Assembly: GCA_964368075.1 (NCBI GenBank)
Contig: CAYJAD010000002.1
Span: 1 to 64,000 of the forward strand
Direction: 5' to 3'
Length of the DNA: 64,000 bases
From: CAYJAD01 sp964368075
Lineage (GTDB): Bacteria; Desulfobacterota; Desulfovibrionia; Desulfovibrionales; Desulfovibrionaceae
Part shown: in pieces, positions 50,153-59,477 of the stretch
How the letters are laid out: every line of letters begins with the position of its first letter
How positions within the stretch are numbered: position 1 is the first letter of the stretch
Program-made: the position numbers and the translations under genes
The notes under the pieces: model-generated
The model's input: the letters and a program-made list of their open reading frames with translations, nothing else
Database searches by the model: none
What the model was told of the DNA's origin: nothing

Positions 50153-52282
50153 TTATGCTGGTGTAATGTTTAATATATCTAGCGAGGCTATTTCTTCTCC
50201 GGCTACCCTGGCAGCTTCGGCCATAATGTGCCCTTCGCTTTCCTTCCATGACTGTAGAATTTGTTTTTTAAATTCAGCACTAAAGGATTTTAATTGCTCA
50301 TCACATAACTTTTCTAAACGTGCCTCACCAAAAATACGACGGCGCAATAAGCCCGGTACAGGCACATATAATACTTTACCTACCACCCACTTATCTAAGT
50401 TAAAGACCTTCATGAGCACAAGACCGCTGACACCAAGTAAAGTGGCGGTAATGGGCGCACCTGAAGCCGCCAATGCCGCAAGACCAGGAGCTGCCACCAT
50501 GGTGGCCATTTCTGCGGCGTTGCGGTCTTGACTGAGGGTGGATTTTCCCAATTCTTCGCCCATGCGTGCGATGAAGTTATCCATGGCTAAGGCTATCCAC
50601 GTTTGTTCCAAGCGTTCAGGTACAATGGGAATGCCTTTTTCGTGAAACCAGTCTTTAAGTTCTTTACGGCAAGCGTCTACAATATTACGTCCCATACGAG
50701 TCATGGCTGTATCTAGTAAGCCTTGAATGCGGCTCTCTTCTTCTACAAGGGCTTTGGCTATGCCTTCCATAAGTTTGGAAAGGGAACCGCCTTCTTCTCT
50801 GTAGCGTCGAAATTCCGGTAACAACACAACATTGCGTAAGAAAGCACCCATATCCTGCATAAGCATATGGGAGCCATTTTCTAAAATGCGTTCAATGCCA
50901 TGGCGGCGAATGCGTTCATTCATAAAAGAAGGCAATTCTGTTTGTAAAGCTTGGCGCCCTTCACGCAAATGCGCTGCTAATATGTCATATTGTGCTAGTC
51001 CCTTGGCAATATCAGCGTAGGGTTCATCGCCAATAAGAATTTTGCTATTATTGCCCAGTGTTTGGCGTACTACATCAAGCACAAAGGGCCAAGCGCTACT
51101 GCCACCCGTGAGTAATACAAGAGGTTTATCCGCTAAAGGGGAGAGGTCTGCGTCTGGGGCAGAGCGTACATTTTTGAGCGTCTCAAGAAAGGCGTCTTCA
51201 AACCAAGAGACTAAATCTGTTTGTTTACCTTGTAAAAGGCCTTGCCCTCGGGTGGAAAGGCCGGCTCTGTCGCCGTGTTCTTGTAAGGAGAGTAAAAAAT
51301 CTTTGCTGGCCACATAGCGCCCGGCTCTTTCCATAAATTGAGACCACGTAAAATGTTCAATATAGGCTGAGCATTCTTGTACATTTTTACCATCAAAGTA
51401 CGACCAGCGTACACGTATGGTCATGCTTTGTTCTCTATTGGTATGCATGGCAGCAGAAAATTCTTCTTTAGCACGGCGACAGGCTACCCAATGAACATAG
51501 TATGTATTATTTTGTGAGTATAAGTGTTGCTCAAGACCGGGGTTATGTTCCAAAAGAATTTGGTAAAAAAGATCATCGAATAATCTGCCCCCGTAGAGCA
51601 TATCTCCGTAACGACCCACCACATCGGCGCGACGCAAGTAGGCAAAATCGCAAGTGCCACCGCCAAAGTCTACAGTAAGAACTCCCTTAGCCGCCACAGA
51701 AGGGGGCAAAGCGCCGCTGGCAATATAATGTAGTAAAGCGCCCATGGGTTCGCGTAAAAATTGGGCATTGTTCCACCCTGTGTCATGCAGGCATTGACGC
51801 AAAACTTGCTGATAGTGATTTTCCGCTTGCGAGGGAATGCCTACCAGCATATGCCCTTCATGTTTTTGCTTTGCAGGGGGCTGTAGGTCAGTGCTGTTTT
51901 CGGTACTTTCAGCAGGCTTTGTCTTGCTGTCAACAGGGTGCAAGGGCACGTTTTTTCGTAGAAGCCGCAAAAAATCCAGCATATACCGTTTAGCATTTTC
52001 ATTGACGGCAATATCTGGTTTGAATTGGCTATGCAAACTATAATGTTTGCGTTCTTCATCGCCTGCTTCGCCAAATTCGTATTCTGCAGCAGCTCCTATT
52101 AAAAAAGCTTTATCATCTTTATAGAGAACCAAGGTAGGAATAGCACCGCCCAAAGCCGGATTATGCCATTGATGAGGTTTAATGACGGTGACTTGCCCAT
52201 CATTTAATTCTGTATGGCACGCGGCTATGCATGTGTTGCTTGTGCCCAAATCCATGGCCATGACATGCGTTTTCTTCTGCAT
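50153..52282 (-). CDS. Hsp70-like ATPase with atypical C-terminus
   Basis: A 709-residue protein. The actin-like ATPase core is clear: AMDLGTSNTCIAACH (phosphate-1), GVLTVDFGGGTCDFAYLRRA (phosphate-2) and KPLVLLTGGSSAWPFVLDVV (adenosine site). Instead of the DnaK beta-sandwich and lid, the last 250 residues are helical (GGSLSKLMEGIAKALVEEES, TWIALAMDNFIARMGEELGK) with a hydrophobic stretch (GLAALAASGAPITATLLGVS) that could insert in a membrane. It is therefore an Hsp70-family outlier, not the housekeeping chaperone. Its start overlaps the stop of the upstream membrane-protein gene by one base, so the pair is translationally coupled. GAGG precedes the start. Confidence 0.82.
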   Translation of the reverse strand: MQKKTHVMAMDLGTSNTCIAACHTELNDGQVTVIKPHQWHNPALGGAIPTLVLYKDDKAFLIGAAAEYEFGEAGDEERKHYSLHSQFKPDIAVNENAKRYMLDFLRLLRKNVPLHPVDSKTKPAESTENSTDLQPPAKQKHEGHMLVGIPSQAENHYQQVLRQCLHDTGWNNAQFLREPMGALLHYIASGALPPSVAAKGVLTVDFGGGTCDFAYLRRADVVGRYGDMLYGGRLFDDLFYQILLEHNPGLEQHLYSQNNTYYVHWVACRRAKEEFSAAMHTNREQSMTIRVRWSYFDGKNVQECSAYIEHFTWSQFMERAGRYVASKDFLLSLQEHGDRAGLSTRGQGLLQGKQTDLVSWFEDAFLETLKNVRSAPDADLSPLADKPLVLLTGGSSAWPFVLDVVRQTLGNNSKILIGDEPYADIAKGLAQYDILAAHLREGRQALQTELPSFMNERIRRHGIERILENGSHMLMQDMGAFLRNVVLLPEFRRYREEGGSLSKLMEGIAKALVEEESRIQGLLDTAMTRMGRNIVDACRKELKDWFHEKGIPIVPERLEQTWIALAMDNFIARMGEELGKSTLSQDRNAAEMATMVAAPGLAALAASGAPITATLLGVSGLVLMKVFNLDKWVVGKVLYVPVPGLLRRRIFGEARLEKLCDEQLKSFSAEFKKQILQSWKESEGHIMAEAARVAGEEIASLDILNITPA

Positions 52283-53484
52283 TATTTCCTCACCTTGCGA
52301 ACTGTTCCTTTGCGTACTAAAATTCCTTGTTCTAAAATAGGGGGCTCATCCACATAGCAAGCATCACCCCAAGTAATATGCCCAAGAGGGGTATAGCGGT
52401 CTGTCATTTCTTCAGACCATACAAGCTTGCCTTGCTCTCTGGTTACTTCTATGCCGAGGCGGCGTAACCTTTCTTCAAGCCATTGTTGTCGTGCTTCGGG
52501 CAGTTCCCCTGCCAAAGAGTAAAGCTCGCTGCCTACTTTTTTCCAGGCATCTTTACTGGGGTCATTTTTCAGTTGGATATTTTCAAAAAGTAAAGGGCCT
52601 ATACGGCTTGCCCCTGCCCACCATTGATGTGCCGCCATGGAAAGTTTTTCTTCAAAGTCTTGCTGGTCAAAATGAAGAGGGCGTTTTAAGAAAAGTGCAA
52701 AAAGAAAAGTAAATAACAAGACTCCATAAATATTATTGAAGAAAGGGAGGGCTTGCCCACTAGTTAAAAAATGCCCTACCATTTGCACCATATGCAAGGG
52801 GCCTAATTGTCCACTAAAAATATCGCGGGCTAAAGCCAAAGCCAGTGCGCCTACCCAGACCAAGGAGGCAAGGCGAGTAAAGGGTTTCCAATGGTACCTT
52901 GAGCCAAATATTTGTATGCTGTTGCGACGCATGGCGGTTATAAAATATTCTGCTGACCATAGGGCGCCCATGACTCCTATTAACCCACAAATAATTGTTA
53001 AACTGGTACTTTGTGTGCTTTGAGTAGCATTTTCAGTGCCGGGTAAAAATACAGCGTCAAAAAGCCCCACGGAAAGCAAGGCTTGACCCAAGGCAAAGCC
53101 TAAAATTAAGCCCAAAATGGCTAATAGGGCTGAACGCCACGCGGAAAAATGTGTTACTTTACGTACAGGGGGAAGAAGCAAGGGTGGCAGCATGTCGCGC
53201 CACAATTCTTCTTGTGAAAGGCTTATATCTTCGTGATCGGTATTTTGATTTTTTTCTTGCGGCACAAGGCTGTCTTGCATAAGTTGACGTACAAGTCGTA
53301 TCCTTGTGTCAAAAATACGTCCCTGTAAAAACCTTTCATCGGGGGCTAGAGGCATATTTTGTGTGGCGTCTTGAATTATAAGCTCCACACCGGTCATGGC
53401 ATTTTGAGGCACAACAACGGTGGGAAGATGCGCCCGGTCTATTTCTGCCGCGGGTAACGGGGCAGTATCTTCTTGAGTTGACAT
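52282..53484 (-). CDS. Four-helix membrane protein partnered with Hsp70-like ATPase
   Basis: A 400-residue protein that I do not recognise. The first 110 residues are cytoplasmic and Gln/Asp/Glu-rich. Four hydrophobic segments lie at about 120-145 (SALLAILGLILGFALGQALL), 163-180, 205-225 (LASLVWVGALALALARDIF) and 250-268 (FFNNIYGVLLFTFLFALFL). A cytoplasmic C-terminal domain of about 130 residues ends VRKGTVRKVRK. The start at 53484 (MSTQEDTA) has AAGGA upstream; a start 5 codons earlier is less likely. Coupling to the Hsp70-like gene suggests a membrane-anchored complex. Confidence 0.75.
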   Translation of the reverse strand: MSTQEDTAPLPAAEIDRAHLPTVVVPQNAMTGVELIIQDATQNMPLAPDERFLQGRIFDTRIRLVRQLMQDSLVPQEKNQNTDHEDISLSQEELWRDMLPPLLLPPVRKVTHFSAWRSALLAILGLILGFALGQALLSVGLFDAVFLPGTENATQSTQSTSLTIICGLIGVMGALWSAEYFITAMRRNSIQIFGSRYHWKPFTRLASLVWVGALALALARDIFSGQLGPLHMVQMVGHFLTSGQALPFFNNIYGVLLFTFLFALFLKRPLHFDQQDFEEKLSMAAHQWWAGASRIGPLLFENIQLKNDPSKDAWKKVGSELYSLAGELPEARQQWLEERLRRLGIEVTREQGKLVWSEEMTDRYTPLGHITWGDACYVDEPPILEQGILVRKGTVRKVRK

Positions 53485-53600
53485 ATATGTATCCTTCATA
53501 TGTTTTAGCAGAGCGGATGACGTTGAATTATATATTTATCTGTCCGTTTTATATACGAGATAATGCGTATAGTTCTCTGCTGAAAAGCCTTAACAGCCTG

Positions 53601-54722
53601 TTAAATAACAACTTCCTCTGGATAGATGGCCTCCATGGAAGCCTTAAATGCGGCAAAAGTGCCGGCCTCAATGGCAACGCGGGCACGACGCACCGTGTCT
53701 AAAAAATAGGTCAAATTATGTAAGGAATTTAATCTGTAGGCCAGTAATTCATGGCTTACATAAAGATGACGCAAATAGGCTTTGCTAAAAGTGCGACAGG
53801 TGTAGCAAGAGCAAGCAGGGTCAAGACTGCTATCGTCTTCGGCAAATTCTTTACGTTTAATGTTTATTTTGCCAAGGGAAGTGTATAAGGTGCCGTTACG
53901 AGCATTGCGCGTGGGTAAAACGCAGTCAAACATATCAATTCCGGCGGCAATACCATTAACAATGTCTAGTGGTGTGCCTACGCCCATAAGATAACGGGCT
54001 TTATCTTTGGGGAGCAGAGGTGCCGTATAATAGAGAAATTCCATGAGGATTTCTTTACTTTCCCCCACAGAAAGACCGCCGATGGCAAAGCCGTCAAAAT
54101 CAAGACCGCATAATTCTTCTACCGAGCGCTGTCGCAAATCTTTAAAGAATCCCCCTTGGGTAATGGCAAAAAGTAAGTTGGGGGCAGTGCCGGCAGGGTA
54201 AGCTTGGCGTGCGCGTTTGGCCCATCGCGTGGTAAGAGCTAGAGATTTTTCGGTATAGGCATAATCACTGCCATAAGCTACGCACTCGTCTAGCACCATC
54301 ATGATGTCGGAGTTGAGATTGCGTTGAATTTTGATGACATTTTCCGGCGTGAAAAAATGTTTCGAACCATCAATATGAGAACGAAACTCTACACCTTCTT
54401 CACTGATTTTACGAAGATCGTTAAGGCTAAAGACCTGAAAACCACCACTGTCGGTTAAAATAGGTTTGTCCCAAGCGGAAAAACCGTGCAATCCACCGCG
54501 CCGCGCTACTAAGTCGTCGCCGGGGCGTAAATAGAGGTGATAGGTATTACCCAAGATGATTTCTGCTTGAATGTCGTGTAAATCATCGGGAGCAATAGCT
54601 TTTACAGAACCTACCGTACCCACAGGCATGAAGATGGGTGTTTGAATATCTCCATGGGCTGTGCGTAAAACGCCAGTTCGCGCCGCGCCGTCTTGTGCCT
54701 TAAGCGTAAATGTTTTTTCCAT
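53601..54722 (-). CDS. tgt: tRNA-guanine transglycosylase
   Basis: It exchanges G34 of GUN-anticodon tRNAs for the preQ1 base in queuosine synthesis. From 54722 (MEKTFTLKAQDG) it has 373 residues. Motifs are TPIFMPVGTVGSVKAI, ILTDSGGFQVFSL (catalytic Asp), IGGLSVGESKEIL and FDCVLPTRNARNGTLY (nucleophile Asp region). The zinc site near the C-terminus is ACSCYTCRTFSKAYLRHLY (CxCxxC plus a later His). The open frame runs 24 codons further upstream without support; no strong binding site is visible for either. Confidence 0.96.
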   Translation of the reverse strand: MEKTFTLKAQDGAARTGVLRTAHGDIQTPIFMPVGTVGSVKAIAPDDLHDIQAEIILGNTYHLYLRPGDDLVARRGGLHGFSAWDKPILTDSGGFQVFSLNDLRKISEEGVEFRSHIDGSKHFFTPENVIKIQRNLNSDIMMVLDECVAYGSDYAYTEKSLALTTRWAKRARQAYPAGTAPNLLFAITQGGFFKDLRQRSVEELCGLDFDGFAIGGLSVGESKEILMEFLYYTAPLLPKDKARYLMGVGTPLDIVNGIAAGIDMFDCVLPTRNARNGTLYTSLGKINIKRKEFAEDDSSLDPACSCYTCRTFSKAYLRHLYVSHELLAYRLNSLHNLTYFLDTVRRARVAIEAGTFAAFKASMEAIYPEEVVI

Positions 54723-54845
54723 GGTTAATACTATAAAGCCATTGGGGCAGTTAGGCAAGAGCCTATTTGACCATAAGAGCCATATGGGATACAAGTTGCA
54801 TTTGCTATAGCATCTACAATATAATGTAGAGTAGGGAGTAGAAGT

Positions 54846-55370
54846 ATGGATATTTTTGAAGTGTTATTTACGCGACGCAGTATACGAAAATTTACAGCAG
54901 AACCTGTAAGCGATGCTCATGTACAGCGCATGTTAGAAGCTGCCATGGCCGCACCCAGCGCCGGCAATTCTCAGCCATGGCGTTTTATTGTGGTGCGCGA
55001 AAAAGAAACCATGCAAGCCATTGCTGCGCGTAACCCTTATGCGCAAATGGCCAAGGATGCTTCTGTGTGCATAGTAGTTTGTGCTGACTTGCAGGCGGAA
55101 AAATACCCAGGGTATTGGCAACAAGATTGCTCGGCAGCTTTGCAAAATATGTTGCTGGCAGGGCGAGCCCTTGGCATTGGCACTGTGTGGACAGGCGTGT
55201 ATCCCGATGAAGAAAGGATTGAGGCTTTTGATACGCTGTTTTCTTTACCTAAACATGCCCATGTGCTGGGTGTGGTGGTGTGCGGACACCCTGATCAGCC
55301 TTTCAAGGCACGAGATACCTTTGCCCCAGAAAAAATATTTAATGAAACATGGGGAAATGGCACAAGTTAA
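54846..55370 (+). CDS. Nitroreductase family protein
   Basis: A 174-residue FMN-dependent nitroreductase. TRRSIRKFTAEPVSDAHVQR, AAPSAGNSQPWRFIVVREKE, and LGIGTVWTGVYPDEER are diagnostic of the family. It ends DTFAPEKIFNETWG, closely resembling the C-terminus of the Tat-exported enzyme at 8368 (DYFKPERIHTNVW), so the two are probably paralogues with and without an export signal. No signal peptide is present. GGGAG precedes the start. Substrate unknown. Confidence 0.92.
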   Translation: MDIFEVLFTRRSIRKFTAEPVSDAHVQRMLEAAMAAPSAGNSQPWRFIVVREKETMQAIAARNPYAQMAKDASVCIVVCADLQAEKYPGYWQQDCSAALQNMLLAGRALGIGTVWTGVYPDEERIEAFDTLFSLPKHAHVLGVVVCGHPDQPFKARDTFAPEKIFNETWGNGTS

Positions 55371-55497
55371 CTGTTTTTAATGATAGAGAAAAAGAAGGGT
55401 GATAAGGCTTACGCTTTTTTTCTTGACATCTAAAATATTTTGTTTACTCTTGTGCTCCCAAAAAAATTTTACGCCTTAGGCGTATCGGAGGATGATT

Positions 55498-55764
55498 ATG
55501 GCTCTTTTAGAAAATGCCGTTAAAACCCCTGAAGGCGTTGTGCTCAACGGCTTTACCCTTTCTCCCATCGTGGAACAATGTGACGGCTGTGGTCGCGTGC
55601 GTGAGTTTGAAGAAGAAAAATTCTGCTCTACTTATCCTACACCTGCTCGTAAATGGGTGGGAGGAAACTGTAACTTCTCTACGCACGTTAAAGTTGCCGC
55701 TGCTAAAGCCGCTAAGGTTAACCCATTGAAAGCATCTAAGCGTGCTGCCAAGGGTCGCAAGTAG
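55498..55764 (+). CDS. PxxKW-family cysteine-rich protein
   Basis: An 88-residue protein with CDGCGRV, then EKFCSTYPTPARKWVGGNCN: the PxxKW motif (Pro-Ala-Arg-Lys-Trp) with four Cys that could bind a metal. The last 25 residues are Lys/Ala-rich (VAAAKAAKVNPLKASKRAAK), suggesting nucleic-acid or ribosome contact. The start at 55498 lies 7 nt after GGAGG; the ATG at 55492 is too close. The family is small and known mostly from Desulfovibrio relatives; function unknown. Confidence 0.88.
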   Translation: MALLENAVKTPEGVVLNGFTLSPIVEQCDGCGRVREFEEEKFCSTYPTPARKWVGGNCNFSTHVKVAAAKAAKVNPLKASKRAAKGRK

Positions 55765-55800
55765 GCTATACTATTTTTGGGCAAAAGCCCGAAGAAGCAA

Positions 55801-55852
55801 AAAAACGCAGGCTCCGCAGTGTATTTTACCTGAGGCGTCTGCGTTTTTATTT
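55801..55852 (+). terminator. Intrinsic terminator of the PxxKW gene
   Basis: An AAAACGCAG/CTGCGTTTT stem with further pairing toward the loop ends in TTTTTATTTT, about 37 nt past the stop. Confidence 0.75.
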
Positions 55853-55958
55853 TGTAGGCGCTTTTTCAACGACCTGCGAAGTTTTTGCGCGAGGAATTGC
55901 ATAAAAGTTTAGGAAACTTTGGTGAAGCCCGTGTTTCCTCTAAAGTGTATGGGAAATT

Positions 55959-57848
55959 ATGAATACGTTGTATGATGTTATTGTGGTGGGAGCAGGACAT
56001 GCCGGTTGTGAGGCCTCCATGGCGCTAGCTCGTTTAGGGCATAAAACTCTCTTAATCACAGGTAATATAGATCGCATAGGACACCTTTCTTGTAACCCTG
56101 CCATAGGGGGCTTGGCTAAGGGGCATATGGTGCGCGAAATTGACGCATTGGGTGGCATGATGGGGCTTTGGGCCGATGCCGCCGGCGTACAATTTCGTAT
56201 TTTGAATATGAGTAAAGGCCCTGCTGTGCGTGCTACTCGGGCGCAAATGGATAGAGATGCTTATATTCATGCGGTAAAGCAAAGTATTTTCAGTGAACCA
56301 CATTTGCATGTATGGCAAGATACTGTGGAAAATCTTCTGCAAGAAGAGGGCAAGGTCTGTGGTGTACTCACGGCCTTAGGGCGCTCTTTTCAAGCAGAGC
56401 ATGTGCTCTTAACCACAGGAACTTTTTTGTGCGGGCGCATTCATATTGGTATGACGCATCAAAGTGGTGGTCGCTTGGGAGATGCCCCAGCCACACAGCT
56501 AACGCAATCTTTGCAGGAGCTTGGTTTAGAAACGGGACGTTTAAAAACGGGCACTACCCCGCGTCTTTTGCGTACTTCCATTGATTTTTCCAAAATGGAA
56601 GAACAAGAAGGGGATGACCCGCAGGCCGAAACCTTTGAGGGTTTTAGCTTTCATGGGCCGCGTCCTCCCTTACCGCAAGTTTCTTGCTACATTACCTGGA
56701 CCAATGCTGATACCCATGCCATGATACGCACAGGTTTTGATCGTTCTCCTTTATTTACCGGCGTCATTGAAGGTACGGGCGCGCGTTATTGTCCTTCCAT
56801 TGAAGATAAAATTGCTCGCTTTCCCGATAGAGAAAGACATCAAGTATTTATTGAACCAGAAGGCTATGAAAGTGCAGAATGCTATGTGAATGGCGTATCT
56901 ACTTCTTTACCGCTGGATGTGCAATTGGGCTTGTTGGCCACCATCCCCGGCCTTGAACACGCGCATATGTTGCGCCCAGGCTATGCCATTGAATACGATT
57001 ATGTAAATCCGGTACAATTGCATCCCACTTTAGAAACACGCAAAGTGCCGCATCTTTGGCTAGCTGGGCAGATTAACGGCACTTCTGGTTATGAAGAGGC
57101 CGCTGCGCAAGGTTTATGGGCTGCATTAAATATTTCTAATAAAATGCGTGATTTACCGCCGTTTATTCTAGGGCGGGAAGAAGCCTATATGGCTGTGCTT
57201 ATAGATGATTTGGTCACTCTTGGAACCTTAGAGCCCTATCGCATGTTTACTTCACGAGCCGAACATCGTTTGTTATTACGCGAAAGCAATGCCGATGCAC
57301 GATTGACCGCCAAAGGTCGCGCTTTAGGTCTTGTACAAGATGCTCAATGGGAAAATTTTCAGCAAAAAATGCAGGATGTGTCTGCCTTAAATACTCTTTT
57401 AGAAAATAAACGTGTCAGCCCCACGGCACAGTTGAATGCTATTTTAGAAGCGGCAGGGGAAAAGCCAGCGCAAAATGGCGCGTCTTTGGCAGAGCTATTA
57501 CGGCGTCCGCATATTACCTTAGAGCAATTACTTCCCTTGTGTGAAGAACTTGCGCAATTTAGCAAGCATGTACAGGCTGAAAGTCAGACTCAAATTAAAT
57601 ATGCCGGCTATTTGCAAAGGCAAGAACAGCTAGTGCAAAGAGCTGCGCGCATAGAGAATACGCCTTTACCGCAAGATATGCCTTATGCTGAGGTGGCGGG
57701 GCTTTCGCGTGAAGTGCAAGAGAAATTATTGGCTTTAAGGCCGCATACCTTGGGACAAGCAGGGCGTATATCTGGTGTGACGCCGGCGGCCATTGCCTGT
57801 TTGGAAATTCATTTGCGTAAGATGGGCTTGTTGCAAAAGAGGGGATAG
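55959..57848 (+). CDS. mnmG: tRNA uridine 5-carboxymethylaminomethyl modification enzyme MnmG
   Basis: A 629-residue FAD protein (GidA) that with MnmE modifies U34 of several tRNAs. The FAD-binding dinucleotide motif VIVVGAGHAGCEASMALARL opens it. GHLSCNPAIGGLAKGHMVRE, KGPAVRATRAQMDRDAYIHA, NGTSGYEEAAAQGLWAALN and MFTSRAEHRLLLRESNADAR are family signatures. The C-terminal helical domain ends GRISGVTPAAIACLEIHLRK. GGGAAA precedes the start. Confidence 0.97.
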   Translation: MNTLYDVIVVGAGHAGCEASMALARLGHKTLLITGNIDRIGHLSCNPAIGGLAKGHMVREIDALGGMMGLWADAAGVQFRILNMSKGPAVRATRAQMDRDAYIHAVKQSIFSEPHLHVWQDTVENLLQEEGKVCGVLTALGRSFQAEHVLLTTGTFLCGRIHIGMTHQSGGRLGDAPATQLTQSLQELGLETGRLKTGTTPRLLRTSIDFSKMEEQEGDDPQAETFEGFSFHGPRPPLPQVSCYITWTNADTHAMIRTGFDRSPLFTGVIEGTGARYCPSIEDKIARFPDRERHQVFIEPEGYESAECYVNGVSTSLPLDVQLGLLATIPGLEHAHMLRPGYAIEYDYVNPVQLHPTLETRKVPHLWLAGQINGTSGYEEAAAQGLWAALNISNKMRDLPPFILGREEAYMAVLIDDLVTLGTLEPYRMFTSRAEHRLLLRESNADARLTAKGRALGLVQDAQWENFQQKMQDVSALNTLLENKRVSPTAQLNAILEAAGEKPAQNGASLAELLRRPHITLEQLLPLCEELAQFSKHVQAESQTQIKYAGYLQRQEQLVQRAARIENTPLPQDMPYAEVAGLSREVQEKLLALRPHTLGQAGRISGVTPAAIACLEIHLRKMGLLQKRG

Positions 57849-57901
57849 GAAGTATTTTAAGACTTTTGCACAATTCATTATGCGACCCCTTATTTAGAGA
57901 A

Positions 57902-57934
57902 AGAGCCCTGTATGGTGTGCTATACAGGGCTCTT
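57902..57934. terminator. Terminator between convergent mnmG and paaK
   Basis: A perfect 12-bp stem (AGAGCCCTGTAT and its complement) with the loop GGTGTGCT is followed by TTCATTT. It lies between the converging stops. Confidence 0.8.
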
Positions 57935-57940
57935 CATTTA

Positions 57941-59245
57941 TTAACGCATGTCTGTAACGCGTTTAGATTTTCCAAAAGTACGTGGCAAGGTCCCACTGTC
58001 TACTATTTTCACTTCTACACGAGCCATGAGGCTTTTATGTAACTTTCGGCTTATGTTTTCTGCCAAAGTCACATCGCAGTCGCTACTTGCTAATTCTTTT
58101 CTTTCCACATGCAAAGCCATATGGTCCATAGAATTTTCATCGCGACGTAGTTTAACATGATACTCTCCGCCAAGTTCTGGAAACTGCCCAATAATATCCA
58201 TAATTTGCCCTGGATAGATATTAACACCACGAAAAATAATCATATCATCACTGCGCCCTAAAATAATATCATGTCGCGGAATATGTCGTCCGCAAGCACA
58301 ATTTCCTGAGATAAAGCGGGAAAGGTCGCGCGTGCGATAACGAATAAGGGGGCTTGCCTCCTTACATAATGAGGTCACTACCATTTCTCCCACCTCACCG
58401 GGGGCCACAGGCTCCAGGGTGTCAGGATTGATGATTTCTATGTAGAAAAGATCGGGCCAATAGTGCAAGCCGTTGTGAGCATCGCATTCAATGGCCGTAC
58501 CCGGTCCATACATCTCTGTCATGCCAGCAATATCATAACTGTCTTCAAGGCCAAGTTTGCTTTCAATGGCCTCACGCATTTTAGCGCTGCGTGTCTCTGC
58601 ACCACAAATAACCTTGCGTAAATGTATTTTATCTTTAAGGTTATAGCGCTCAACTTCTTCTGCCACCAGCAAGGCCATAGAGGAGGTAGCCCCAAGGCAG
58701 GTGGTTTGCATGTCTTGTAAAAGCTGAATATGCATTTCCATATTGCCGGGCCCTACGGGTATGGTGAGGGCGCCCAAGGCTTCGGCTCCTAGTTGGAAGC
58801 CTGCCCCAGCCGTCCATAAACCGTAGCCCACAGCTACTTGTACCCTGTCAAGTGGCGTTAAACCGGCCATGGTATAACAGCGCGCCATTTGCAGGGTAAA
58901 GGTGTCTAAATCTTTTTGTGAATATGCTAAAATTTTACGCTTGCCCGTGGTGCCGGAAGAAGCGTGAATACGCACCACATCTTTTTCTGGTACACTTAAT
59001 AAGGGGAGGGGATAGCCCTGACGTAAATCTTCCACGGAAGTGAAAGGGAGCTTGCGGATATCATCAAGGCTTTTAATGTCTTCAGCCTGTATTTTGCCTA
59101 GTTTTTCACAGTATTGAGGGCTGTTTTGAGCCTGACGTAAGGTAAAGCGTATGCCTTCTAATTGCACAGCTTCTAGTTGTTGTCCATCTTTAGCTTTGTC
59201 ATCGAGTTCTTGTATGTTTTTTAAGAAGTGATTAGTATTATTCAT
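57941..59245 (-). CDS. paaK: Phenylacetate-CoA ligase family protein
   Basis: A 434-residue adenylate-forming enzyme of the PaaK type, making an acyl-CoA, classically phenylacetyl-CoA, from acid, ATP and CoA. The phosphate loop is RIHASSGTTGKRKILAYSQK. The A5 region has AGMTEMYGPGTAIECDAHNG, the hinge/A8 ILGRSDDMIIFRGVNIYPGQ, and the C-terminal SGTLPRTFGKSKRV supplies the catalytic Lys. In anaerobes such enzymes may act on arylacetates from aromatic amino acids such as indoleacetate. GGGGAT precedes the start. No paa pathway genes are nearby. Confidence 0.93.
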   Translation of the reverse strand: MNNTNHFLKNIQELDDKAKDGQQLEAVQLEGIRFTLRQAQNSPQYCEKLGKIQAEDIKSLDDIRKLPFTSVEDLRQGYPLPLLSVPEKDVVRIHASSGTTGKRKILAYSQKDLDTFTLQMARCYTMAGLTPLDRVQVAVGYGLWTAGAGFQLGAEALGALTIPVGPGNMEMHIQLLQDMQTTCLGATSSMALLVAEEVERYNLKDKIHLRKVICGAETRSAKMREAIESKLGLEDSYDIAGMTEMYGPGTAIECDAHNGLHYWPDLFYIEIINPDTLEPVAPGEVGEMVVTSLCKEASPLIRYRTRDLSRFISGNCACGRHIPRHDIILGRSDDMIIFRGVNIYPGQIMDIIGQFPELGGEYHVKLRRDENSMDHMALHVERKELASSDCDVTLAENISRKLHKSLMARVEVKIVDSGTLPRTFGKSKRVTDMR

Positions 59246-59477
59246 AATATCCCCAAAAATTCAAACTTTGTGTTATTGCTTTTTATTGTAAAAAAAGGTA
59301 TAGGTTCGCCCATTGGCGGGCGGCCTTTAGGTGTAATGTTTTCTATTGTAATCTCTGTGTATATTTTTAAGATTTCATTATGGTTATGCCTTAGCAGATT
59401 TTGCCTCCCTTGAAAAGGGATACTGTATACTAAAGTGAATTTTTACATATTTTTTATTTCGTGAATGAGGAGTCGTT

